Shown here piece by piece: positions 8,550-16,853 of a DNA stretch of 64,000 nucleotides; within the stretch, counting starts at the first letter, position 1; each line of letters begins with the position of its first letter. Where the stretch lies: contig NZ_JAJKBJ010000011.1 of NCBI RefSeq assembly GCF_023618015.1, positions 62,001 to 126,000 on the forward strand, read 5' to 3'. Made by a program: the position numbers and the translations under genes. The DNA is from Legionella maioricensis (GTDB lineage Bacteria > Pseudomonadota > Gammaproteobacteria > Legionellales > Legionellaceae). A model generated the notes under the pieces. The model saw only the letters and a program-made list of their open reading frames with translations, was not told the origin of the DNA and made no database searches.

Positions 8550-9482
8550 TCAAAAATTCTTGAGGAATTGAGCCAATCCGCTTAATGAAGAAAAATCGTC
8601 AAGACTATAGGCTTTAATGTGGGGATTTTCCGCAGCAAACATCTTTTTTAATGAACTTCGTGGGCCCAGCTCCAGAAAAAGTGAAATGCCGTATTCTGGA
8701 GCCAGTTGCATCACCCTGCCCCAATGCAAGGTCTGGGATACCTCATTGGCCAAAATAGATAACATGTCAGTCGTGTTATAAAGTACCTCGTTGGTTAAAG
8801 CATTTAATATGGGGTATTTCATTGAGCGTGGGGGTGTACTTTGTAAATAATTAAAGAATTCAATGCTGGCTTTACTCAATAAAGGAGTATGGGAAGGCAC
8901 ACTCACTCTTAATTGCTCTGCCTTAACCACTCCTTTTAATTTAGCCTCGGCCAGCAATGAATTTATATTCGTTAACAATCCCCCCACAATAAAGTGATCC
9001 GCTGCATTAATGATGGCAATATAACAATCAAATGTTTTAGTGAGCAGCTGGGCAAGATTCAGGTTTATATTCCCTTTCAAAACAGCCAGACTGCATTCCT
9101 TCTTTCCAGCTGTTTCCTTCATTGCCTGGAGCATGAGCGATGCTCTTTTTTTAGTAAGGAAACAGAGCTCATTTAAGCTCAGATTAGTACTGATCCCAAA
9201 AGCGGTTAACTCCCCTAAACTATAACCGCAAAGAAACTCGGGCATTAAACTGATCTGATGGTTAATAGCATGAAAAGCACCTGCCCCAAGAATTACAATA
9301 AAATACTGGGCATAAACCGCATCCAAGCAATACTGTTGGACTATACGGGAATCCAATAGATCCAGATTAATCAGTTGGCTCGCTTCTTTGAGCCAATGAT
9401 TGCCCCAATCATCTGCGGCCAGAATTTTAAACATCTCTGCATGCTGCATTCCCTGACCAGAAAAAGCGACTAGTAATGACAT
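8550..9482 (-). CDS. mdcH: malonyl transferase MdcH of malonate decarboxylase
   Basis: A 310-residue acyltransferase of the FabD fold that loads malonyl onto the acetyl-carrying prosthetic group of the decarboxylase carrier. SGQGMQ (8-13), the nucleophile elbow GYSLGE (86-91, Ser88) and SVPSHTPLL with the catalytic-type His are visible. I chose the ATG at 9482, so the product begins MSLLVAFSGQG. An in-frame ATG five codons upstream is possible. It overlaps mdcB by 13 bp and is the last gene of the operon. Confidence 0.88.
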   Translation of the reverse strand: MSLLVAFSGQGMQHAEMFKILAADDWGNHWLKEASQLINLDLLDSRIVQQYCLDAVYAQYFIVILGAGAFHAINHQISLMPEFLCGYSLGELTAFGISTNLSLNELCFLTKKRASLMLQAMKETAGKKECSLAVLKGNINLNLAQLLTKTFDCYIAIINAADHFIVGGLLTNINSLLAEAKLKGVVKAEQLRVSVPSHTPLLSKASIEFFNYLQSTPPRSMKYPILNALTNEVLYNTTDMLSILANEVSQTLHWGRVMQLAPEYGISLFLELGPRSSLKKMFAAENPHIKAYSLDDFSSLSGLAQFLKNF

Positions 9483-10339
9483 GAAAGAGGCTCGCAAAAT
9501 AGTTGTCCCATAAAGAGCAATACACTGATTAAATCCGCAACACCTCCAGGGCTTATTCCTTCTTGGGAAAAGAGTTGATGGATTTTCATAGCCTGAAGCC
9601 GGCGCGTTTCAAGACAATCAATGGCTAAAATTTCCTGTGCTTTCTTTTTTGCAAAAATTAGACCCTCTTTACCTTTTCTAAAAAGCACGTTGGTGTCATC
9701 AACTTGGGTTAAGAGTTTTAAATAAGCAAACAAGCAGCTTCTATCCAGACATTTAGTCTCCTCATACAAGGAAATAAAAGAGATTAATAACTGGAAAACC
9801 AGCCCATATCCTTCAATGGCCATTTGTCTGGCATCCACAATCTGATGCCTTTGTCTAACGATTCCCCCATGGCTGGATTGGTCTGGCTGATGCTGCTGTA
9901 AAATAGCATTCCAGTCGTTGAGCAGTTGTTGATAAAATTCAACAGGGGTAAATTGTTTTTTCTCTTTGGCAATTCGTGCTGCCGAGACACATAAAATACC
10001 TAAAGCAAAAATAGCGCCTCTGTGGGTGTTAACCCCTGCCGTCGTAGCTAACATTTGCCGTTCAGCATTAAGTGCCGTTTGGCGTAACTGCTCAAAAGAG
10101 TTATGAGCTAATCCTTGTAAGGTAATTAAATAAAAATAATGACGTAAGGTAAAAAGGCTGCGATAAAATGTTTCCCCATTCATATCCACGTGGGCACCAG
10201 AATCGATAAAGCTGACTAAACCGGGTTTTGGATAGGCCTTTATTTCCATATAAAGCGCTCTAATTGCTATTTTGGCAATTTTTCTGGCTATTTTACGATT
10301 AGAGTCTGAGTAAATCGGGATATTGTTTATAAAGATCAT
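9470..10339 (-). CDS. mdcB: triphosphoribosyl-dephospho-CoA synthase MdcB
   Basis: A 289-residue CitG/MdcB family enzyme that makes the 2'-(5''-triphosphoribosyl)-3'-dephospho-CoA precursor of the carrier prosthetic group. Motifs KPGLVS, GVNTHRGAIFALG, DDTNVLFRKG and SPGGVADLI are family signatures. The start overlaps the end of mdcG by 41 bp. A shorter product from an internal ATG at 10249 would lose the N-terminal helices usual for the family, so the longer form is preferred. Confidence 0.9.
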   Translation of the reverse strand: MIFINNIPIYSDSNRKIARKIAKIAIRALYMEIKAYPKPGLVSFIDSGAHVDMNGETFYRSLFTLRHYFYLITLQGLAHNSFEQLRQTALNAERQMLATTAGVNTHRGAIFALGILCVSAARIAKEKKQFTPVEFYQQLLNDWNAILQQHQPDQSSHGGIVRQRHQIVDARQMAIEGYGLVFQLLISFISLYEETKCLDRSCLFAYLKLLTQVDDTNVLFRKGKEGLIFAKKKAQEILAIDCLETRRLQAMKIHQLFSQEGISPGGVADLISVLLFMGQLFCEPLSCHY

Positions 10340-10967
10340 GTCTTGATATCAATCCAATTTCATCCGTATTTTTAAATAACAATTGATCCGCGGATGAATT
10401 TACTAATTCATTAACCGCAATATCACCCAATTTTTTAAAACGCACCTCTCCATCAATGGTTCTATTAAATTTCTTTTTTAATATAGTTAATATTTGCTTT
10501 AATTTATCTAATGAATGACCTTCATAATCAATAAGTAAATCCAGATCCGAGTTATCACCAACAAAAGGCTGCTCGGATAAATACTCCCATAGAAAAGAAC
10601 CATAGACTGATATGGAGTGAAAATCAGCCATATCCTGTTGAGAAAACAGAGTAAAAGGCTGCCCCTTAATTTTTTTGCAAAAATAACTCGCCATATCAAT
10701 TAATCGTGGCAAATCTTCTTTTCTACTCACCTTATTTTTATTAAGACGCAAGCCAACGCGATGCTTCTTATTGGCAAGAAAAACGGGTAACCCCAAATCC
10801 AGCATATCCTGTTCCGCAGACAACTGCCGTGCATAAATACAAGGTAATCCCTGATTAATCCATTGGTTCACATAATGAGTAATGGCCTGCTTTTCTTCGT
10901 GAATGGAATGAATAACAAAAGCAGAATCATGCTCGAGAAATACCAATTGATGTCTTTGGCTCATCAT
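10299..10967 (-). CDS. mdcG: phosphoribosyl-dephospho-CoA transferase MdcG
   Basis: A 222-residue nucleotidyltransferase that attaches the prosthetic group to the serine of the MdcC carrier domain. The strand-turn motif GSFLWEYLSE followed by SDLDLLID supplies the paired aspartates expected for metal-dependent nucleotidyl transfer. It overlaps mdcE by 4 bp (ATGA). A second ATG one codon later is an equally good start. Confidence 0.86.
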   Translation of the reverse strand: MMSQRHQLVFLEHDSAFVIHSIHEEKQAITHYVNQWINQGLPCIYARQLSAEQDMLDLGLPVFLANKKHRVGLRLNKNKVSRKEDLPRLIDMASYFCKKIKGQPFTLFSQQDMADFHSISVYGSFLWEYLSEQPFVGDNSDLDLLIDYEGHSLDKLKQILTILKKKFNRTIDGEVRFKKLGDIAVNELVNSSADQLLFKNTDEIGLISRHDLYKQYPDLLRL

Positions 10968-11671
10968 GTCATCGCAGTCACTTTATTAATCACCGGAAAA
11001 GCCAACTTTCTACCCCCACGTTCCTCTCCCAGTTTTGCCCGTCGATCACCACAGTCATTATTTTTTAATGCCTGTATTAATGCACTGGCCACTTGCGGTA
11101 AGGCAACAATTTTATGTAGGCCACCCAGTTTATAAAAGTTATTAACCCCGGGAGCAAATACCGCCACTGTTTTACTTAACTCCTGCAAAGTACTTAATTC
11201 TATTTTGGTCACTTTGGCAATGCCCTCTAACCACATCACCGCTAATTCAGCATCTGGCAAAGCCAAGATGGTATCTGCCATTAGACCATAGGCAATAAAA
11301 CCGCCGCCCAATGCCTGATTATAGACCAATGATATGAGTTTATTTCCTTGCTTGCGTAAACATTCCAGACTGGTGAGAAGATGAGCAAAATACTGGTGCA
11401 TTCCCAACCATTCATCGCGCATGCTTAATTGTTGGCCGGCCACATCAACTAATAATAAAAGCGGTTCGGGAGATTTCGCGTCAATCAGCCCTATTATTTT
11501 TTCGGCCATAATCATCGCTTGCTCAGCACCCAAAAAAGTAGCTTCCTTGACCCCCAAAAGATGAAATGGTTGCGTACCAATTCGTCCCTGACCATAAACC
11601 ACCGAATGATGTTCTGCTAATTGATACTCATTCCCAAATATTCCCTTCAGCACATCAGCTAATGCAATCAT
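10964..11671 (-). CDS. mdcE: malonate decarboxylase gamma subunit MdcE
   Basis: A 235-residue carboxyltransferase-fold subunit that pairs with MdcD to decarboxylate malonyl-carrier. Recognisable segments are VVYGQGRIGTQPFHLLG near residue 30 and the oxyanion-type NQALGGGFIAYGLMAD. It starts by a TAATG one-base overlap with the stop of mdcCD, so beta and gamma translation are coupled in the expected 1:1 ratio. Confidence 0.9.
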   Translation of the reverse strand: MIALADVLKGIFGNEYQLAEHHSVVYGQGRIGTQPFHLLGVKEATFLGAEQAMIMAEKIIGLIDAKSPEPLLLLVDVAGQQLSMRDEWLGMHQYFAHLLTSLECLRKQGNKLISLVYNQALGGGFIAYGLMADTILALPDAELAVMWLEGIAKVTKIELSTLQELSKTVAVFAPGVNNFYKLGGLHKIVALPQVASALIQALKNNDCGDRRAKLGEERGGRKLAFPVINKVTAMT

Positions 11672-12861
11672 TATTGATCCTTGCTTATTTGTTCTGCCGC
11701 GTGTAAAAAACTGCGCTCATCCATATCAAATAAAGTGGCGGCATATTGAGGATGCTTGGCGGCCAAATAAGCGCCCTCCTCTTCATAACCTTTGGTGCTC
11801 TCAAAACGCTTTTTTAATAAAGCATGTTGTTTTTTCAAATGCGCTATATCTATAGGACTTTTTTTATTTATAGCCCCCTTAATTGCCTCTTTAATCGATT
11901 GAATTGACGAGCCCACATAGGACTGGGCAACTTGTTGTAAATAACGGGTTTTTCCTCCATAAACACGCCAAACCAGGGACCTGTCTTGCGCGTCAAACAC
12001 TTCAACACCCTTGACTGCCTGAATCACATCAGCTCCGGATACACCGATACGCGCGATTTCGTTGACAATAAGATAATCCAGACAGGAGGAAATAATCCCC
12101 ATGCCTCCAAAGGCGCCATTTTTTCCGCAGATTACGCCTAAAGTCATTACCCCCTGGTTTCTGGCTTCAAAAATGGCTCTAATAGTTTCGGAGATCGCAA
12201 TTTCCCCGGCATTAGCCTCATGCAACCTGACTCCGCCGCTGTCTATCAATAAAATCACTGTCTGGATGCCGAGCTTAACCGCTGCCTTGAATAAACCAGT
12301 TAATTTAGCGCCATGAATTTCACCCACGCCCCCACCCATAAAATCCTTTTGCTGAGCGGCAATCAAAATCTTTTTTTTGGAGCATTCGGCAGATCCGATA
12401 ATAATGCCATCATCCGCTTCACCAGGTAGTCCTAATGCAGCCAAATGAGGACTGTAATACGCTTCATTGGCTAGCCATTCTTTAAAGGTATTCACATCCA
12501 CCAGAGCAGAAATTCGTTCCCGAGCCCCTAATTCCAAATAATTATTTGCTGTGGAGCGATACCCTTTAAATGCTTCAAACGCCTGTCTCAGTCGCAACGA
12601 AACAACAGGAGGAGTAGCCCCATTATCATTAAGAGTAAATTTAAGGCCTACCGGCTGGTACTCCTTAACAAAGTCCTCAATGACCATAGACCAGATTGGC
12701 TTATAATGGTCTACTGCTGTTTCAATTTCAAACCGGCTCTGCAAGGAGTCGTTTTCTTCAACAATAACTTCCAAGTTACCTGAGCCGACAACACCGCATA
12801 CTGTTCGTTGACCTTTAACTCCAGTCCCTGATAAAACAAAATCAAATACCATTGATTCCAT
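11671..12861 (-). CDS. mdcCD: fused malonate decarboxylase carrier (delta) and beta subunits, MdcC-MdcD
   Basis: A 396-residue protein. Residues 1 to about 100 match MdcC, the small acyl carrier of about 99 residues. VGSGNLEV holds the serine (Ser27) expected to carry the phosphoribosyl-dephospho-CoA group, and NDNGATPPVVSLRLRQ is the second MdcC hallmark. From about 108 (LELGARERISALVD) to the end the protein is MdcD, the beta subunit, with GGGVGEIHGAKL, DSGGVRLHE and GGMGI. In described operons mdcC and mdcD are separate genes. Here they are one uninterrupted frame, which would tether the carrier arm to its decarboxylase site. Confidence 0.9.
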   Translation of the reverse strand: MESMVFDFVLSGTGVKGQRTVCGVVGSGNLEVIVEENDSLQSRFEIETAVDHYKPIWSMVIEDFVKEYQPVGLKFTLNDNGATPPVVSLRLRQAFEAFKGYRSTANNYLELGARERISALVDVNTFKEWLANEAYYSPHLAALGLPGEADDGIIIGSAECSKKKILIAAQQKDFMGGGVGEIHGAKLTGLFKAAVKLGIQTVILLIDSGGVRLHEANAGEIAISETIRAIFEARNQGVMTLGVICGKNGAFGGMGIISSCLDYLIVNEIARIGVSGADVIQAVKGVEVFDAQDRSLVWRVYGGKTRYLQQVAQSYVGSSIQSIKEAIKGAINKKSPIDIAHLKKQHALLKKRFESTKGYEEEGAYLAAKHPQYAATLFDMDERSFLHAAEQISKDQ

Positions 12862-12871
12862 TATGCATTCC

Positions 12872-14515
12872 TTACCAATTTCTAAATTTTGCGGGAGGAG
12901 AATATAACCCCCCGGAATAATCTACCAACTCCCGAATGGATTTTGCTGCCAGCAAATCTCTGGTTGCATCAGAAAGTTTAATTCCTAAATCCTCAGGACG
13001 CTGGATTACTCCTCTGGCACGTAATTCATCTACTTTATTTTTATCCCGGCTTCTGCCTACTTCGGTATACCCGGCAACCCCTCGTATTGCCTGCTCACGC
13101 TCTTCGAGAGTACGACACGTTAATAAATTGGCAATTCCTTCTTCGGTCACAATATGGCTAATGTCATCACCATAAATCATGACTGGAGGCAGATCTGCTT
13201 CCATTGATTTCTGTAAGGCCCAGGCATCCAGTTTTTCAACAAAAGTAGGTTGGTCCGCATTTTGAAATGTTTCAACCATTTGAATTACCAATTTTCTGCC
13301 GCGAGGCATCTTGGTAGCCAAAGCCTCGCTTCGTTCACGTCCGGCTTTTAACCAGGCATAAGAAGAATGCCTTCTTCCTGGAGCATCACAGCCCATATTG
13401 GGTGCGCCACCAAAACCAGCAATACGCCCATCAATGGCGGTAGAACTATTTCCTTCAACATCAATTTGCAAGGTAGCCCCAGTAAAAACATCACAGGCAT
13501 AATGCCCTGCTAATTGCCCGAATGCACGATTGGAGCGTAAAGACCCGTCTTTTCCTGTAAAGAAGATATCGGGCCGTGCTGCTACATAGTCATTCATTCC
13601 CACTTCACCGCCAACAGCATGGATTGACTTGACAAACCCATGCTCAATTGCAGGGATTAAAGTCGGCAAAGGATTGACCATCCAGTGTTGACAAATTGCG
13701 CCTTTCAGCCCTAAGGACTCGGCATAGGTAGGGAGTAATAACTCGATAGCACAGGTATTAAATCCAACCCCATGATTTAATATATTGACCTGGTAGGGTG
13801 CGTAAATGCCTTTAATAACCATCATGGCCATTAATATTTTGATTTCATTAATTTGAGCAGGATCTCGAGTAAAAAGCGGCTCAATGTAAGAGGGCTTCGG
13901 TCCCTTAACAATGACATCGACCCAATCACCTGGAATATCTACTCGGGGTAACTTGTCTACAATTTCATTAACCTGAACAATAACCACACCGTTTTTAAAC
14001 GCCGTTGCCTCTATAAGGAACGGTGTTTCTTCCGTATTAGCCCCGGTATATAAATTACCTTCTTTATCTGCTTTATCCGCCATCAGTAAACAGATATCAG
14101 GGGTCAAATCAGTCAGCAATCGTCCATACAATTCATTATAAGTATGAATATTTCCAATATGAATTTTTTTATTTTTTACCATATTGGCCAAGCGAACAGA
14201 CTGCGGTCCGGAAAAAGCAAAATCAATCTTTGACGCAATTCCTTTTTCAAAAACCGTCAAATGCTCAGGTAAGACAATAGCCGATTGAATCATGTGCAGA
14301 TTATTAATAGTCGTGGAATCCAGCTGGGTCATAGCCGCGGCTAAATAACTTGCCTGTTTTTGATTATCGCCCTCGATGCAAATCCTGTCACCGCTGATAA
14401 TAAGTTGAGACAGCACGGCAACGATATCTTCTGTATTAATAAATTTCTTATGGTGTAAATAAGACTGAATTTTAGCAAGGCGTTGTAAATAGTCCCGTTT
14501 ATTTTTATCCCACAT
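12872..14515 (-). CDS. mdcA: malonate decarboxylase alpha subunit MdcA
   Basis: A 547-residue acetyl-carrier:malonate transferase that swaps acetyl for malonyl on the prosthetic group. Full family length with characteristic blocks such as HGVGFNTCAIELLLPTYAE, GGEVGMNDYVAARPD and the C-terminal RGVAGYTEVGR. First gene of the six-gene operon, preceded by its own promoter at 14567-14595. The operon ends 10 bp into the next frame at mdcCD. No regulator (mdcR) or malonate transporter (mdcF or mdcLM) lies on either side. Confidence 0.93.
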   Translation of the reverse strand: MWDKNKRDYLQRLAKIQSYLHHKKFINTEDIVAVLSQLIISGDRICIEGDNQKQASYLAAAMTQLDSTTINNLHMIQSAIVLPEHLTVFEKGIASKIDFAFSGPQSVRLANMVKNKKIHIGNIHTYNELYGRLLTDLTPDICLLMADKADKEGNLYTGANTEETPFLIEATAFKNGVVIVQVNEIVDKLPRVDIPGDWVDVIVKGPKPSYIEPLFTRDPAQINEIKILMAMMVIKGIYAPYQVNILNHGVGFNTCAIELLLPTYAESLGLKGAICQHWMVNPLPTLIPAIEHGFVKSIHAVGGEVGMNDYVAARPDIFFTGKDGSLRSNRAFGQLAGHYACDVFTGATLQIDVEGNSSTAIDGRIAGFGGAPNMGCDAPGRRHSSYAWLKAGRERSEALATKMPRGRKLVIQMVETFQNADQPTFVEKLDAWALQKSMEADLPPVMIYGDDISHIVTEEGIANLLTCRTLEEREQAIRGVAGYTEVGRSRDKNKVDELRARGVIQRPEDLGIKLSDATRDLLAAKSIRELVDYSGGLYSPPAKFRNW

Positions 14516-14566
14516 AGTTCTTCCCTGAATGCTGCGACATTTTATTCCTTAAAATGACTCTCCCTC

Positions 14567-14595
14567 AATATAATGCAGACAAACTTTATACTCAA
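14567..14595 (-). promoter_or_regulatory. promoter of the mdc operon
   Basis: On the minus strand TTGAGT (14595-14590), a 17-bp spacer and TATATT (14572-14567) lie about 50 bp before the mdcA ATG. The ribosome binding site region reads GGGAAG. No clear operator palindrome is visible. Confidence 0.5.
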
Positions 14596-14678
14596 CTGCC
14601 CCTTTTTGAAAATTGGCGAAAAACTATCGTCTTTGCCTTTGGATTGCTTAATCAACGCTCACAAAAACGATCTATTAA

Positions 14679-16772
14679 TTAGGGATTATTGGCAAGCCAT
14701 TCCAGCATCACTAAAATAGTCTGGGTCACTGTGGTGGAAAATTGCTTATACAAAGCCTCTACCAGATGAGAAGACTCTTCCTTATAACAGAGTTCAAGAT
14801 ATTGGCAGGCAAATTTCAAACGAATGGCCCCGCAATATAGGGCCTCCGTTTTCATTTTTTTGGCTAGCTGTTCTACCTGAGTCCAATGCTTATGGGCAAA
14901 AGCCTGATCCATTGCTTTTAAATCATGAGGAAGCGCCTCATTTATCATCATTTGCAGAAGTTCTTTTAAGGTTGTCGAGTCGCCCAAGTTAACTATTCCA
15001 TTTTGCTCATCAAGAAGAGGATAGGAGTCCAGCTTGAATAATTCGTCCTCAGAGGCAGGTAAGTTGGGGCCCAGATAGGGAGAAGTATGAGCCTCTAAAT
15101 GATTTTTTGATCTAACAAATTCGCAGATAAGATTTTGTAAGGTATTTAATTTCAAAGGCTTAATCATTACTTTACTCATCCCAACCACGAGGCATTCTTT
15201 TTTTACCGCATCAATAGCATGCGCGGTTAATCCTACAATAGGCACGGGAGGTTTTTTTTCCCTTTGTTCATAAGCTCGTATGGCCAAAGTCAATTCACTT
15301 CCTGAAATACCGGGTAATCCTATATCTGATAGAATTAAATCAAACTGGTGAGACTGGACCAAATCTAATGCTTCTTCTCCTGAATAAGCCGACATATAAC
15401 GACAATTCGCTTGTTTGGCTATGGATTCAACCATTCTTAAAGCAATGGCATTATCCTCAACCAACAGTAAAAGCGGTGGAACAGAATTCATAATCTCCAT
15501 TTGCTGTGCAGGGGGAGTGGACTCATTAACCCAGTGCTCTTCAAGTTTCAGCTTGGAAGACAGAGAGATTTCCGAATCCGGCTTTGATTCGGTTCTAGTC
15601 GAGTCGATTAATACGGGAATTTTTATAGTAAACTCTGTCCCCTTTTTCTGGTCACTTTCAAAGGAAATGGTGCCTTTTAGTAATTCAACATATTTTTGGA
15701 CAATATGCAGGCCAACCCCGTGCCCTTTATATAGCCCCTTAGAAGAAGGAGTTACTCGATAGAAGCGGTCAAAGATCATATCTTGCTCTTCTTCAGGAAT
15801 CCCGATACCACTATCAGAAATCCTCACCTCCAGCTCGATATGTTCCTTATCCTCCATAGCTCTTCCTACCATATTTATTTTTATAGAGCCTTCTTTGGTA
15901 AATTTTATCGCATTCGATAAAAGATTTAAGATGATACGATGTAGTTTAACCGAGTCCGTTATAATCCATTGGGGGACGGAAGCATCAATAGTAAGATGTA
16001 ATTCCAATTTTTTTACTTTAATCGTGGGTAACTCCAACTCACAAATACCTTTAAGCAGCTCGTGCAAATCAAAAGATTGCGCCTCAATGACTTGTTCTCT
16101 GGAGTTACCGGTGGAGACTATATCCAGGATGCTATTAAATAATCCCAACAATTGTTCTCCACTCATCTGAATCATTTGGGCATAGTCTTTTTCTTGCCCC
16201 TTTTGTACTTCTTGCTCCAAAAGAGCCGCCATTCCGATGATCCCAATTAATGGGGTGCGAATATCATGGCTCATATTTTGAATAAATTCATCTTTTGCAT
16301 GATTGGCTTTTTCAGCAATAACTTTGGCTATCCGAAGTTCTTCTTCCTGTTTTTTTTGCTCTGTCACATCAATTGCTATTCCCGTTACCCCGAAACAAAT
16401 ACCTTTATCATCATAAAGTGGAAATCCATTGTCCATTATCCATCGAATTTCACCATTGGGGCGAATAATTCGGTATTGTTCAGAGTATCTGGCTTTATCA
16501 CCCAATTGAATAATTTTGTTGGCCATTTCATCTATGGGATGATGGTCTTTTGCGTCTTCAGGATGCAGGAAAGTAATCCATATTTTCGGATTTTTATAAA
16601 GTTCTTCTCGAGGCCGCCCCCAAATACGTTCATACGAGGGGCTAATGTATTGGATTTTTTTAAAATCAGGACTGCTAATCCAATAAACATGTTCGCTATT
16701 CTCGGTGAATTTTGCTAAAAAACTGCCTACTTCATCTAGCGTTAAGGTTATTTTGTTATAATTTTTGGCCAT
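14679..16772 (-). CDS. hybrid sensor histidine kinase (PAS-HisKA-HATPase-REC-HPt)
   Basis: A 697-residue cytoplasmic kinase without membrane segments. Order: PAS/PAC (about 20-140), dimerisation domain with NMSHDIRTPL (phospho-His169), HATPase with NLLSNAIKF and DSGIGI, receiver domain with LLLVEDN and the acceptor Asp in LSDIGLPG, then a C-terminal HPt-like helical domain. In the HPt the motif normally reading AHKMKG is LAKKMKT, with Lys638 where the phospho-accepting histidine should be; the flanking YCGAIRLKFACQYLE is otherwise typical. The terminal relay step is therefore probably lost. It is divergent from the aminotransferase gene at 16854. Confidence 0.9.
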   Translation of the reverse strand: MAKNYNKITLTLDEVGSFLAKFTENSEHVYWISSPDFKKIQYISPSYERIWGRPREELYKNPKIWITFLHPEDAKDHHPIDEMANKIIQLGDKARYSEQYRIIRPNGEIRWIMDNGFPLYDDKGICFGVTGIAIDVTEQKKQEEELRIAKVIAEKANHAKDEFIQNMSHDIRTPLIGIIGMAALLEQEVQKGQEKDYAQMIQMSGEQLLGLFNSILDIVSTGNSREQVIEAQSFDLHELLKGICELELPTIKVKKLELHLTIDASVPQWIITDSVKLHRIILNLLSNAIKFTKEGSIKINMVGRAMEDKEHIELEVRISDSGIGIPEEEQDMIFDRFYRVTPSSKGLYKGHGVGLHIVQKYVELLKGTISFESDQKKGTEFTIKIPVLIDSTRTESKPDSEISLSSKLKLEEHWVNESTPPAQQMEIMNSVPPLLLLVEDNAIALRMVESIAKQANCRYMSAYSGEEALDLVQSHQFDLILSDIGLPGISGSELTLAIRAYEQREKKPPVPIVGLTAHAIDAVKKECLVVGMSKVMIKPLKLNTLQNLICEFVRSKNHLEAHTSPYLGPNLPASEDELFKLDSYPLLDEQNGIVNLGDSTTLKELLQMMINEALPHDLKAMDQAFAHKHWTQVEQLAKKMKTEALYCGAIRLKFACQYLELCYKEESSHLVEALYKQFSTTVTQTILVMLEWLANNP

Positions 16773-16853
16773 TACGGTTTATACATTGGTTATTATTAAC
16801 TAAAATATTAGCACATGTTATATAAATTATTCATTTAACACGAGATTAAGATA

